64,000 bases of DNA from an uncultured Oscillospiraceae bacterium. Its GTDB lineage: Bacteria > Bacillota > Clostridia > Oscillospirales > Ruminococcaceae. Position 1 is the first letter of the stretch; each line of letters starts with the position of its first letter. The DNA lies in NCBI GenBank assembly GCA_934446355.1, contig CAKSEC010000004.1:62001-126000 (forward strand), read 5' to 3'. The position numbers and the translations under genes are program-made. The notes under the pieces are model-generated. The model was given only the letters and a program-made list of their open reading frames with translations, was not told where the DNA came from and ran no database searches. Positions 16,672-25,815 of this stretch are shown here, piece after piece.

Positions 16672-18390
16672 CTATTTTCTCGAATTTTTCAAGTGTTTTT
16701 GTGAAATTTTTTTGGCACAAATTATGAATTGTCGTTTTTTACGAAAAATCGAGTTGATAATTAGTGAAATTCCATAAACAAAAGCCCCTGAAATGACCGG
16801 TACAGCCACGCTGAGTATCCTGCCGCAGCTTTGTGGCATCAGATTTGAAACCAAAAACGCCGCCGCTCCGCAAAGTACCGAAGCGATAAGCGGAGCACGA
16901 ATGCAGGCACTGACACGTATTTCCTGCGAAAGCTGTCGGCGCAGTATCATCGAACCTGCGACCGCCATAAGCATATATCCTGCGGCTGTCGAAATCGCCG
17001 CGCCAGCAATATTAAGCTGCGGTATTGACATGAGCAGCGGATTCAGCAAAGCTTTCAGCACGACCGAGCAAGCCATCAGCACCAGCGGTATGTATGCCTT
17101 TCCTATTGCCTGAAACATACCGAACATGGAGGAAGCGACTATCATGAACAAACCGCCAACGCACAGTATCACGAATGCGCCGGTGCATACGCTGACCTCC
17201 GCCATTCGGCTTCTGTAGAGCATTGACAGAATATCTCCGCCAAGCACTGCTGCACCAGCGCACGCAGGGAAACCTATAGTTGCAGAGGCTCTGAATAAGG
17301 TACAGCAGCCCTCTGCGGCGGCTGAGATGTCCTTTTTCTCCCACGCTGCGGCTATCTCAGGAATAGCGGTCTTTTCGGTCATTCCCGCGAACGAGGGTAT
17401 CAGCATGAATACCGTCATTGCAACGCCGGTGTAGCTTCCGTACATGAAATTCGCTAGTCCCTCCAAACCGCCGCTAGCCTGAAGCACGCCGGAAAATTCA
17501 CGCATGAAAAACTCGCTGTTCTGCAGTGCTGTATTGCCTAGTGTGCGGGTCACAGTGAGCAGGTCTATAAATGAAACACAGTTCATCACCAGTGCGGAAG
17601 CAGCGACTGGGGCTATTTCCCTGATAAGCTTCACTGCAATGCTGCGCCGGCGTTCTGTCGGGATATCGTCGTGAAAGGTCTGGCGGCGGGTCTTTCTGTC
17701 TGAGAAAAGCAGCGAAAGCAGTCCGACAAGTTCGCTGAGCGATACTGCGAGCACTGCGCCTGCGGCGGCATAGGGCAGCGAAGCTGAGTATGCGCTTTCG
17801 TATGTCGTATAGTACTGCCCGAATACGTCAAGTCCGTGCTCGAACCTGTATTTTGTCCAGAATACCACGCCATAAGCCAGAGCAAGTCCGAACACTGCTC
17901 TTGACACAGCTTCTGCGACTGCGGCGGCTGCGGAGGGCACTACGTTCGCCTTTCCCTCGTGATACCCCCTTATTACCGAAGCGATACAGCACAGCATGAC
18001 CGCCGGAGAAATTACCGTGACAGCGAGCGTGCTTTCAGGCGAACAGGCGATATGCTGCGCAAAGAACGGCGCAAACAGAGCCACGACAAGCGTTCCGGCA
18101 AGTCCTGCGGCGGAAAACAGCAGCATGGCTGTGCGGCGTGTCTTTAACGCATTTTCGGGACGTCCTGCGGCGAGATTCTGCGCAGTAATTCTCATCATTA
18201 CCGTGGGTATTCCCGCGGCGGTCAGGGCGAAAACCGGCGAATACAGCCCGTATGCCGTGGAGAAATATCCCATACCTGTTCCGCCGAGAATATTCGCAAG
18301 CGGTATTTTGAACACCGCTCCGACTATTTTGGTGATAGTCATGGAAACGAACAGGATAGCAGTGTTTCTGAGGTATCTGCTGTTTTTCAT
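16672..18390 (-). CDS. spoVB: Polysaccharide flippase of the SpoVB/MurJ (MOP) superfamily
   Basis: A 572-residue membrane protein with about 14 hydrophobic segments. The opening RYLRNTAILFVSMTITKIVGAVFKIPLANILGG-like stretch and RGYHEG motif are typical of SpoVB/YabM-type lipid II or oligosaccharide flippases. Its place directly upstream of mazG matches the Bacillota yabM-yabN pair. SpoVB acts in spore cortex synthesis, but a vegetative MurJ-like role is equally possible. The start follows AAGGAG. The end is 58 bases before mazG. Confidence 0.85.
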   Translation of the reverse strand: MKNSRYLRNTAILFVSMTITKIVGAVFKIPLANILGGTGMGYFSTAYGLYSPVFALTAAGIPTVMMRITAQNLAAGRPENALKTRRTAMLLFSAAGLAGTLVVALFAPFFAQHIACSPESTLAVTVISPAVMLCCIASVIRGYHEGKANVVPSAAAAVAEAVSRAVFGLALAYGVVFWTKYRFEHGLDVFGQYYTTYESAYSASLPYAAAGAVLAVSLSELVGLLSLLFSDRKTRRQTFHDDIPTERRRSIAVKLIREIAPVAASALVMNCVSFIDLLTVTRTLGNTALQNSEFFMREFSGVLQASGGLEGLANFMYGSYTGVAMTVFMLIPSFAGMTEKTAIPEIAAAWEKKDISAAAEGCCTLFRASATIGFPACAGAAVLGGDILSMLYRSRMAEVSVCTGAFVILCVGGLFMIVASSMFGMFQAIGKAYIPLVLMACSVVLKALLNPLLMSIPQLNIAGAAISTAAGYMLMAVAGSMILRRQLSQEIRVSACIRAPLIASVLCGAAAFLVSNLMPQSCGRILSVAVPVISGAFVYGISLIINSIFRKKRQFIICAKKISQKHLKNSRK

Positions 18391-18547
18391 ATGTAAAGCA
18401 CTCCTTATAAGACAAGTCCGTAATAATGTTTATTTGTGAAAGGACAAGATTATTACTTACAAAGTGTGCACAGTGTCAAGATGGCTGTGAAAATCATAGA
18501 ATTAAACAGCGAAGATATCGCAAAAAACAGAAAAGGGGGATTCATTT

Positions 18548-18721
18548 ATGATAAGCGGAAATAAGCCTGACCTGCTAAAAAAGCCGGGTTACGCCTATGT
18601 ACCGTTTCAGCGCATGGAAAAAGTCTACTCGCCGAACAAGGCGCTTCAGGCGGGCACGATATTCCCTGAGCTGAACATCACACTCGACGAGTATGAAAGG
18701 GGGCTTTTCAATGGGAAGTAA
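18548..18721 (+). CDS. cotJA: Spore coat protein CotJA
   Basis: A 57-residue coat protein, first of the cotJABC operon made in the mother cell. The middle reads YAYVPFQRMEKVYSPNKAL and LQAGTIFPELN, the CotJA signature. GGGGGA precedes the ATG at 18548. The gene overlaps cotJB by 11 bases. A CATAGAAT at 18495-18502 resembles a sigma-E -10, but the -35 match is poor. Confidence 0.9.
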   Translation: MISGNKPDLLKKPGYAYVPFQRMEKVYSPNKALQAGTIFPELNITLDEYERGLFNGK

Positions 18722-19034
18722 TCAGATGTACCGCCGTCCTGCGCCTCCACAGCGCCAGACAAGACCCTCCCCTGCTCCGCAAAGACCAGCGGCAGGCTGC
18801 GAGGAACTTCTCCGTGCGATAGCCGAGGCTGATTTCTTTGCGCAGGACCTCAAGCTTTACCTCGACACGCACCCCGACGATACACGTGCAGTCGAGATGT
18901 TCGTTGACGCCTGCCGTCAGTCCAAGGCGTGCAAGGCGGCTTTTGAGGACAGCTACTACCCGCTGACAGCCTGCAGTGCGGGAAAAGACGGCTGCTGGGA
19001 CTGGCCGGAGGGCGTCTGGCCGCCGTTTAATTGA
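18711..19034 (+). CDS. cotJB: Spore coat protein CotJB
   Basis: A 107-residue coat protein that forms the CotJ complex with CotJA and CotJC. The first 30 residues are Pro/Arg/Gln rich and probably disordered. The conserved core has ADFFAQDLKLYLDTHPDD and ends WDWPEGVWPPFN, the tryptophan-rich tail of the family. ATG at 18711 follows AAAGGGGG. An in-frame ATG at 18693 inside cotJA would add six residues and is less likely. Confidence 0.92.
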   Translation: MGSNQMYRRPAPPQRQTRPSPAPQRPAAGCEELLRAIAEADFFAQDLKLYLDTHPDDTRAVEMFVDACRQSKACKAAFEDSYYPLTACSAGKDGCWDWPEGVWPPFN

Positions 19035-19050
19035 ATCGAGGTGACTTACA

Positions 19051-19611
19051 ATGTTCATTTTTGAGAAAAGAACACAGATACCTGTCTGCATCAAGAACAA
19101 GAATCCTAAGCTGGCGGGGATAATACTGAGCCAGTACGGCGGACCCGACGGCGAACTCACCGCGTCCCTGCGCTACCTCTCCCAGAGATTCACCATGCCC
19201 GACAACATGGGCAAGGCGCTTCTGACGGACATAGGTACCGAGGAACTTGCGCACCTTGAAATAATCGGCAGCATAGTCGGACAGCTTACCGACGGCGAGG
19301 GCGCACGCAGCTTTGATAAATACGGCAAGGCGGATTATTACGTAGACCACGGCAACGGCGTATATGCTGCGAACGCTTCAGGCGTGCCGTTCACCGCCGC
19401 ATATTTTCAGGTAAAGGCAGACCCCATCGCCGACATAGTCGAGGATATGGCTGCGGAGCAGAAAGCCAGAGCCACCTACGATAATATACTGCGGCTGTCT
19501 GATGACCCTGACGTAAACGAGGTCATACGTTTCCTGAGAGAGCGTGAGGTCGTTCACTTCCAGCGATTCGGCGAACTGCTGAATCACTATCAAAGCAAGA
19601 TAAAGTGCTGA
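19051..19611 (+). CDS. cotJC: CotJC, manganese-catalase-family spore coat protein
   Basis: A 186-residue ferritin-like four-helix protein related to manganese catalase. Metal ligands are visible as glutamates and histidines in DGELTASLRYL, TEELAHLEII, EDMAAEQKARATY and REREVVHFQRF. In spores it may remove peroxide; whether it is catalytically active in the coat is uncertain. The start follows CGAGGTG. It ends the cotJ operon and faces typA. Confidence 0.94.
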   Translation: MFIFEKRTQIPVCIKNKNPKLAGIILSQYGGPDGELTASLRYLSQRFTMPDNMGKALLTDIGTEELAHLEIIGSIVGQLTDGEGARSFDKYGKADYYVDHGNGVYAANASGVPFTAAYFQVKADPIADIVEDMAAEQKARATYDNILRLSDDPDVNEVIRFLREREVVHFQRFGELLNHYQSKIKC

Positions 19612-19650
19612 GAAATGACAAACGCCGGTACGCTTTTACCGTTATTGATA

Positions 19651-19679
19651 AAAAAACAGGGCGGAAATCTCCGCCCTGT
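19651..19679 (-). terminator. Terminator between cotJC and typA
   Basis: ACAGGGCGGA (19656-19665) pairs with TCCGCCCTGT (19670-19679). On the minus strand it is followed by T6, so it ends typA; the plus-strand T-run is weaker. Confidence 0.85.
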
Positions 19680-19694
19680 CAGCTTTTGTATTAG

Positions 19695-21524
19695 TTACTT
19701 CTTCTTGGCTTCCGCCTTAAGTCTGAGGTCACGTTCGAGAATGACCTTTCTCATGCGTATGCTCTTGGGTGTGACCTCGACAAGTTCATCGTCCTGAATG
19801 AAGTCAAGGCACTCTTCAAGGCTCATCTGCTTGGGCGGGATAAGGTGCAGTGCGTCGTCCGAGCCGGAAGCACGTGTATTTGTGAGGTGCTTCTTCTTGC
19901 AGACATTGATGACTATATCCCCCGCCTTGGGAGATACGCCGACGATCATGCCCTCGTATACAGGAACGCCCGCACCGATGAACAGCGTGCCGCGCTCCTG
20001 AGCGTTGAACAGTCCGTATGTGATAGACGGGCCAGTTTCCCACGCTACCAGAGAACCTACGGTCCTTCTCGGAATATCGCCGAAATAGGGCTTGTAGCTG
20101 TCGAATACTGAGTTCATGATACCCTCGCCCTTGGTATCTGTCATGAACTCACCACGATAGCCGAACAGACCTCTTGACGGAACGAGGAATTCAAGGCGTG
20201 TGCGGTTTCCTACCGGGTGCATGGATATCATCTCGCCCTTGCGAACGCCCATGCTCTGCATTACAGAGCCAACGGAAGCTTCCGGAACGTCAATTACCAG
20301 ACGCTCGACCGGCTCGCACAGAACGCCGTCTATCTCCTTGGTCAGTACACGGGGCGTGCTGACGGAAAGCTCATAGCCCTCACGGCGCATTGTTTCAATG
20401 AGGATAGACAGGTGCATTTCACCTCTGCCGGCAACATTGAATGCGTCAAGGGTATCGCTGTCGGTAACACGCAGGGACACGTCCTTCAGCGTTTCCTTCA
20501 TCAGTCTTTCACGGATCTGGCGTGAGGTGACATACTTGCCCTCCTTGCCTGCAAAAGGGCTTGTGTTAACGGAGAACGTCATTTCGACTGTCGGCTCGGA
20601 TATCTTCACGAACGGCAGCGGCTCAGGCGCATTCACGGAGCATATAGTCTGTCCGATGGTAACGCCCTCGATACCTGAGAAGCACACGATATCGCCGACC
20701 ATAGCTTCATCGACCTCTACCCTGTTGAGTCCCTCAAACTGATAGAGGGAAACAATCTTGCTCTTGAAAGGGGCAGTGCGGTTGTGGTGGTCGCATACTA
20801 TGACCTCCTGATTCTTGCGCATTCTGCCTCTCTCGATACGTCCGATAGCTATTCTTCCGACATATTCGTTATAGTCGATGGAAGATACCAGCACCTGCAG
20901 TTCGCCGTCAGGGTCGCCTTCAGGAGCGGGAATATGCTCGATTATCTTGTTGAACAGCGGCTTGAAGTCGGTGCCCATCTGGTCGGGGTCATAGGAAGAA
21001 AGACCCAGTCTGCCTGAGCAGAAAATGACCGGACTGTCTATCTGCTCTTCGGAAGCGTCAAGGTCGAGCAGAAGCTCCAGTACCTCGTCAACGACCTCTT
21101 TATTGCGGGCGTCGGGACGGTCGGTCTTGTTGACTACTACGATTATCTTGTGGCCAAGTTCCAGCGCTTTCTGCAGCACGAATCTTGTCTGCGGCATAGT
21201 TCCCTCGAATGAGTCAACGAGCAGAAGCACGCCGTTCACCATCTTGAGTATACGCTCTACCTCGCCGGAGAAATCAGCGTGTCCGGGGGTATCGACAATG
21301 TTGATCTTTACGCCGTCGTACATACACGAGGTGTTCTTTGCGAGTATTGTGATTCCTCTTTCACGTTCGAGCGCATTGCTGTCCATTACACGGTCGTTCA
21401 CGACCTGATTCTCACGGAATGCGCCGCCCTGCTTGAGCATTTCATCGACCAGCGTTGTTTTGCCGTGGTCAACGTGGGCGATTATTGCAATGTTCCTTAA
21501 ATCACTTCTGACCAATTCTTTCAC
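19695..21524 (-). CDS. typA: Ribosome-associated GTPase TypA/BipA
   Basis: A 609-residue translational GTPase involved in 50S assembly and stress growth. G1 is AHVDHGKTTLVD, G3 DTPGHADF and G4 NKTD; EF-G-like domains III and V and the BipA-specific C-terminal domain follow. The GTG at 21524 has the Shine-Dalgarno only two bases away. A TTG at 21515, whose product would begin MVRSDLRNIAIIAHVDHG and match B. subtilis TypA in length, is the better-spaced start. Confidence 0.96.
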   Translation of the reverse strand: MKELVRSDLRNIAIIAHVDHGKTTLVDEMLKQGGAFRENQVVNDRVMDSNALERERGITILAKNTSCMYDGVKINIVDTPGHADFSGEVERILKMVNGVLLLVDSFEGTMPQTRFVLQKALELGHKIIVVVNKTDRPDARNKEVVDEVLELLLDLDASEEQIDSPVIFCSGRLGLSSYDPDQMGTDFKPLFNKIIEHIPAPEGDPDGELQVLVSSIDYNEYVGRIAIGRIERGRMRKNQEVIVCDHHNRTAPFKSKIVSLYQFEGLNRVEVDEAMVGDIVCFSGIEGVTIGQTICSVNAPEPLPFVKISEPTVEMTFSVNTSPFAGKEGKYVTSRQIRERLMKETLKDVSLRVTDSDTLDAFNVAGRGEMHLSILIETMRREGYELSVSTPRVLTKEIDGVLCEPVERLVIDVPEASVGSVMQSMGVRKGEMISMHPVGNRTRLEFLVPSRGLFGYRGEFMTDTKGEGIMNSVFDSYKPYFGDIPRRTVGSLVAWETGPSITYGLFNAQERGTLFIGAGVPVYEGMIVGVSPKAGDIVINVCKKKHLTNTRASGSDDALHLIPPKQMSLEECLDFIQDDELVEVTPKSIRMRKVILERDLRLKAEAKKK

Positions 21525-21564
21525 GTTCCTTTATATTATAATACAGTTTTTTGCACCGTTCTTT

Positions 21565-21593
21565 ATTATACAACTTTTTTCCCCGCTCTACAA
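21565..21593 (-). promoter_or_regulatory. typA promoter
   Basis: On the minus strand TTGTAG (21588-21593) and TATAAT (21565-21570) are 17 bases apart. Confidence 0.7.
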
Positions 21594-21676
21594 GATATCT
21601 GACAAAAAAACGTTGTTTTAATCACAATAGCCTATTCAGATACTTCTTTTTTGTGGAAAATCACAATAAAACGCCG

Positions 21677-22561
21677 TTATTCTGACAGCACTCTATAGCA
21701 CAGCACCTGAAAATCTATCTCGGTGGTGAAGCTGTCGGACGTTCCGAAATAGCTGTAAAGACGGCTGCTGTCATGCGGAGAGGTCTTGTAATAGTATGGC
21801 GTCATTGTGAACAGCGCATTCAGCAGTTCCTGAGATGTGATGGTTATCTCGCCGTGGACCTCGGTCTTTTTCGTTAGTTCCATGCCTGCAATATCATAGG
21901 GCTTGACCTCGTTCAGTCGGGGTTTGTCGTATATCAGTGACTTCAGGGCGTAAAGGTGACGTTCGCCGGGTATTGCGGTGATGATATACCCGCCAGACTT
22001 TACCACCCTCAGAAGTTCCTCACGGCAGAACGGCGCAAATATCACGGCTGCGATATCCGCACAGCCATCGCTGAAAGGAAGTCTGAATGCGCTCGCTGCA
22101 GCGCAGAATATATCCCGCCTGATACCGCCGGAGCATATGCGTGAATGCGCCGCAGAAAGCGCATTTTTTGAGATATCCACGCCGAACACACGCATTTCGG
22201 GTACTGCGTCGTGCATTCCAACGGTGTAGTAGCCCTCGCCGCAGCCGCAGTCAATGAGCGTGGGACTTGGAACCCCTGCTGTGCATTCTTTGACTGCCGA
22301 ACATACTGCGTCCCGCAGTCCGGCGTAAGCACCGCTGTCGAGGAACAGCCTGCGGGCGGCTATCATCTCTTTGCTGTCGCCGGGGTCTTTGACGTTCTTG
22401 TGCTGCGAAAGCAGGAGATTCACATACCCTTTTGAGGATACGTCAAAGCAGTGCCCCTTTGGGCAGCGCAGGGAATTTCCGCTTTGCGTTAGCAGCGGCG
22501 GCTCATGGGTCTTTTCTGCGCATACCGGACAGGTCACCGGCAGTTGTTCGTGTTCGTTCAT
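21677..22561 (-). CDS. rlmA: 23S rRNA (guanine-N1)-methyltransferase RlmA family
   Basis: SAM-dependent methyltransferase predicted to modify G745 or G748 of 23S rRNA. The 294-residue protein has the zinc knuckle of the family at its start (CPVC near residue 11, then CPKGHCFD). The SAM-binding motif is LIDCGCGEGYYT, followed by VFGVDISKNAL. It has its own promoter and is transcribed away from the EF-G-like gene. Some family members confer macrolide resistance; nothing here shows that. Confidence 0.88.
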   Translation of the reverse strand: MNEHEQLPVTCPVCAEKTHEPPLLTQSGNSLRCPKGHCFDVSSKGYVNLLLSQHKNVKDPGDSKEMIAARRLFLDSGAYAGLRDAVCSAVKECTAGVPSPTLIDCGCGEGYYTVGMHDAVPEMRVFGVDISKNALSAAHSRICSGGIRRDIFCAAASAFRLPFSDGCADIAAVIFAPFCREELLRVVKSGGYIITAIPGERHLYALKSLIYDKPRLNEVKPYDIAGMELTKKTEVHGEITITSQELLNALFTMTPYYYKTSPHDSSRLYSYFGTSDSFTTEIDFQVLCYRVLSE

Positions 22562-22592
22562 TTTTCGCTCCTTAGGAAAGATATTATTTTAT

Positions 22593-22621
22593 ATTATATA
22601 CTAAACACTTCACATATTCAA
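22593..22621 (-). promoter_or_regulatory. rlmA promoter
   Basis: On the minus strand TTGAAT (22616-22621) and TATAAT (22593-22598) are 17 bases apart. Confidence 0.65.
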
Positions 22622-22709
22622 GGGCGTTTTTCGGCGGTGCTTTGTTAGTATTGCACAAAACATTAAATGGAATTTGTACATTGAATATCAAAAAACTTCT
22701 TAAAACAGG

Positions 22710-22738
22710 TTGATTTTTATACAAGTTTACTATATAAT
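22710..22738 (+). promoter_or_regulatory. Promoter of the EF-G-like gene
   Basis: TTGATT (22710-22715) and TATAAT (22733-22738) are separated by 17 bases. Confidence 0.75.
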
Positions 22739-22797
22739 AGACATATGGAGTTTGGACGTTACAGCCTGCTTCAAATCAAATTCCGGAGGTCTACCAA

Positions 22798-24822
22798 ATG
22801 AAAGCATTCACTGCTGACAAAATCAGAAACATATTACTTGCCGGCCACGGCGGAAGCGGAAAGACAGCACTCGCAGAAGCCATGCTGTTCAAATCGGGCA
22901 TGACCGAACGCATGGGCAGCACCAACGAGGGAAGCACCGTATCCGACTACGACCCTGAGGAAATTCGCAGAAAAATATCCATCAATTCCTCGCTTGCTTC
23001 AACTGAATGGCTTGGCACTCGCATAAATATCATCGACGCACCCGGTCAGTTCGACTTCGTGGGCGGTATGTACGAGGGTCTGCGTGCGGCTGAATCCGTT
23101 ATTATCACCGTAAACGGAAAGGACGGAGTTTGCCCCGGAACGATAAAGGCATACAATCTTGCCGCCGGTCAGAATAAGGCAAGAATGCTTGCAGTAACCT
23201 GCATGGAGGTGGAAAACTCCGATTTCTATAAGGTACATACGCAGCTAAAGACTGTATTCGGTCCGTCAGTGTGCCCGATAGTCGTTCCATATGACAAGAA
23301 CGGTCCTGTCGAGGCTTACATAAATCTTCTTACGATGAAAGCGTATAAGTACGATAACAAGGGCGTTCCGAGCGAAGTCCCCATGCCCGCTTCTGAGAAC
23401 CGTATCGCAGGTCTGCGCGCTTCAATGGCTGAGGCTGTCGCAGAAACCAACGAGGAGTTCATGGAGAAGTTTTTCTCCGGCGAGGAATTCACTCATGAGG
23501 AGCTTGTCAAGGGTATCCACGACGGCGTGGCAAGCGGTGCGATAACTCCGCTGGTATGCTGCGCAAACGACACTCTGTCCGGCGTAGATATGCTGCTGGA
23601 CGCTGTAGTTTCCATGCTCCCCTCCCCCAACGAAAGAAAGCTTGAATACTGCAACGGCGAGCTTCTCGACTACGACGAGAACAAGCCGCTTAAAGCGTTT
23701 GTTTTCAAGACTGTTGCCGACCCGTTTGTTGGCAAGATAAGCGTAATAAAGGTGGTTCAGGGCAAGCTGACTTCCGGCTGCTCGGCAGTCAATGCGACCA
23801 ACGGCGAAACCGTGCGCTTCGGTAAGCTGATGAAGCTTGTCGGAAAGAAGCAGGAGGACATCGGCGAGGCCTACGCAGGCGATATCGTTGCAGTGACCAA
23901 GCTTGAAGCAGCAACGAACGACACTCTGTGTGCGCCCGAAGCAGTTGCTGCGCTTGAGCCCACCGCATTCCCGCAGGCTTGCTATTTCCGTGCAGTCACC
24001 CTTGCAGGAAACGGCGACGAGGGCAAGCTGTCCTCTGCGATACGCAGGCTGCTTGAAGAAGATCTGACTCTCAAATATATACATAATCACGAAACGCATC
24101 AGCGCATAATCGGCGGCATGGGCGACCAGCACCTTGACGTTGCGGCTGTGAAGCTGAAAACCAAGTTCGGCATGGACGTAAAGCTTGATGAGCCGAAGAT
24201 AGCATACCGTGAAGCTATTCGCAAAAAGGTCACAATCGAAAGCAAGTATAAGAAGCAGTCCGGCGGTCATGGTCAGTACGGTCATGTCAAGATAGAGTTC
24301 GAGCCGTATGACGGCGACCCGGTGCTGTTCGAGGAAAAGATATTCGGCGGCAGCGTACCCAAGAACTTCTTCCCCGCTGTAGAAAAGGGACTGCAGGAGG
24401 CTGCAGAGCACGGCTCTATCGGTGGCTTCCCTGTGGTAAGGCTGAAAGCGACGCTCATCGACGGCAGCTACCACCCCGTGGACAGTTCTGAAATGGCGTT
24501 CAAGACTGCAGCTTCAATGGCGTTCAAGGACTGCATGAAAGAGGCTCAGCCCTATCTTCTGGAGCCAGTGGACAGCCTGAAAATACTCGTACCGGACGAC
24601 AAGCAGGGCGACGTTATGAGCGTGCTGTCAAAGCGCAGAGGTTCTGTTTTGGGAATGAATGCGACAGGAAACGGAATGACCGAGCTTATCGCAGAAGCCC
24701 CCGAAGCCGAACTTTCCGACTTTGCTCTGACGCTCCGCCAGATAACTCAGGGTCTGGGCGAGTTCACCTCGGAATTTGCACGCTATGATATGCTTCCTCC
24801 CGGAACTGAGATCAAATCTTGA
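22798..24822 (+). CDS. EF-G-like GTPase (divergent FusA paralogue)
   Basis: A 674-residue protein with all EF-G domains, but not the housekeeping factor. G1 is GHGGSGKT (residues 16-23), as in other EF-G-like paralogues. G3 is DAPGQFDF, with Gln84 in place of the catalytic His. The place of the G4 motif NKMD reads TCME (134-137), so guanine recognition may be altered. Domain IV keeps the SGGHGQYGHVKIEFEP loop and domain V ends normally. The role of this paralogue class is unsettled. It is monocistronic, with its start after GGAGG. Confidence 0.9.
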   Translation: MKAFTADKIRNILLAGHGGSGKTALAEAMLFKSGMTERMGSTNEGSTVSDYDPEEIRRKISINSSLASTEWLGTRINIIDAPGQFDFVGGMYEGLRAAESVIITVNGKDGVCPGTIKAYNLAAGQNKARMLAVTCMEVENSDFYKVHTQLKTVFGPSVCPIVVPYDKNGPVEAYINLLTMKAYKYDNKGVPSEVPMPASENRIAGLRASMAEAVAETNEEFMEKFFSGEEFTHEELVKGIHDGVASGAITPLVCCANDTLSGVDMLLDAVVSMLPSPNERKLEYCNGELLDYDENKPLKAFVFKTVADPFVGKISVIKVVQGKLTSGCSAVNATNGETVRFGKLMKLVGKKQEDIGEAYAGDIVAVTKLEAATNDTLCAPEAVAALEPTAFPQACYFRAVTLAGNGDEGKLSSAIRRLLEEDLTLKYIHNHETHQRIIGGMGDQHLDVAAVKLKTKFGMDVKLDEPKIAYREAIRKKVTIESKYKKQSGGHGQYGHVKIEFEPYDGDPVLFEEKIFGGSVPKNFFPAVEKGLQEAAEHGSIGGFPVVRLKATLIDGSYHPVDSSEMAFKTAASMAFKDCMKEAQPYLLEPVDSLKILVPDDKQGDVMSVLSKRRGSVLGMNATGNGMTELIAEAPEAELSDFALTLRQITQGLGEFTSEFARYDMLPPGTEIKS

Positions 24823-24832
24823 TAATGATACT

Positions 24833-24860
24833 AAGCCCCGCAGTACTTGCTGCGGGGCTT
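24833..24860 (+). terminator. Hairpin after the EF-G-like gene
   Basis: AAGCCCCGCAG (24833-24843) pairs with CTGCGGGGCTT (24850-24860). No T-run follows, so termination may be weak and read-through into the EamA gene is possible. Confidence 0.5.
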
Positions 24861-24896
24861 GGTGCGGAATAACAGAAGTTAAAAGGTGGCTTTGAT

Positions 24897-25757
24897 ATGT
24901 GGGTATTGTTTGCGGTCGGTTCGGCGTTCTTTGCCGGCGTCACCTCTATTCTGGCAAAATGCGGAATACGCAAGACCGATTCGACTGTTGCGACGGCTAT
25001 TCGCACTATCGTGGTGCTGATAATGTCGATAGTTATGGTGCTTGTTGCGGGCTCGGCAGAGCAGATAACGCAGATCAGCGGGAAAACGTGGTTATTCCTT
25101 GTCCTTTCGGGACTTGCGACGGGCGCTTCGTGGCTGTGCTATTTCAGGGCGCTGCAGCTTGGCGACGTCAACAAGGTGGTACCGGTCGATAAATCAAGCG
25201 TTGTGCTGACGATTCTGCTGGCGTTCATCTTCCTGCATGAGGAGGTTTCGCTGCTGAAATTCGGCTGTCTTGCCGCAATAGCCTGCGGCACGTTTCTGAT
25301 GATAGAGAAGAAGCCGGAAAGCAAGCCGGAAAAGGGCAGCAACCTCTGGCTGCTGTATGCTATTCTGTCCGCTGTATTCGCGGCACTCACCTCTATTCTC
25401 GGAAAGGTCGGTATTGACGGCGTTGAATCGAACCTCGGCACTGCGATAAGGACTGCGGTCGTGCTGGTCATGGCGTGGCTTATGGTAGTAGTCACCCGCA
25501 AGACCGACAAGCTGCATGGCATTCCACGCAAGGAACTGCTGTTCATAGGGCTGTCAGGACTTGCGACCGGCGCTTCATGGCTGTGCTATTACAAGGCGCT
25601 GCAGGACGGTCAGGTCAGCATTGTCGGTCCGATAGACAAGCTGAGCATTCTGGTTTCGGTGCTTTTCTCCTACATAGTGTTCCACGAAAAGCTTACAGTT
25701 AAGTCAGCGATAGGACTCGCGCTTCTCACAGCGGGTACGCTGCTGATGCTTCTATAA
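24897..25757 (+). CDS. EamA/DMT superfamily transporter
   Basis: A 286-residue inner-membrane protein with ten predicted helices in two EamA repeats. The repeats are strikingly alike: SGLATGASWLCYFRALQLGDVNKV in the first half and SGLATGASWLCYYKALQDGQVSIV in the second, both followed by a P-x-DK motif. This is the drug/metabolite transporter fold; the substrate is unknown. The start follows AAAAGGTGG. It may be partly co-transcribed with the EF-G-like gene. Confidence 0.88.
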   Translation: MWVLFAVGSAFFAGVTSILAKCGIRKTDSTVATAIRTIVVLIMSIVMVLVAGSAEQITQISGKTWLFLVLSGLATGASWLCYFRALQLGDVNKVVPVDKSSVVLTILLAFIFLHEEVSLLKFGCLAAIACGTFLMIEKKPESKPEKGSNLWLLYAILSAVFAALTSILGKVGIDGVESNLGTAIRTAVVLVMAWLMVVVTRKTDKLHGIPRKELLFIGLSGLATGASWLCYYKALQDGQVSIVGPIDKLSILVSVLFSYIVFHEKLTVKSAIGLALLTAGTLLMLL

Positions 25758-25770
25758 TATGACAAAATAA

Positions 25771-25815
25771 TCCCGCCGTCTGAACAAAATCAGCGGCGGG
25801 ATATTTATTTATTTC
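25771..25815. terminator. Terminator between the EamA gene and cca
   Basis: ATCCCGCCG-T-CTGA (25771-25784) pairs with TCAG-CGGCGGGAT (25791-25803), then a TATTTATTTATTT run. It serves the plus strand and probably the convergent cca as well. Confidence 0.8.

Noticed and set aside
23422..24474. 350-codon minus-strand frame opposite the EF-G-like gene
   Set aside because: Shadow frame over conserved translation-factor domains, without expression signals.
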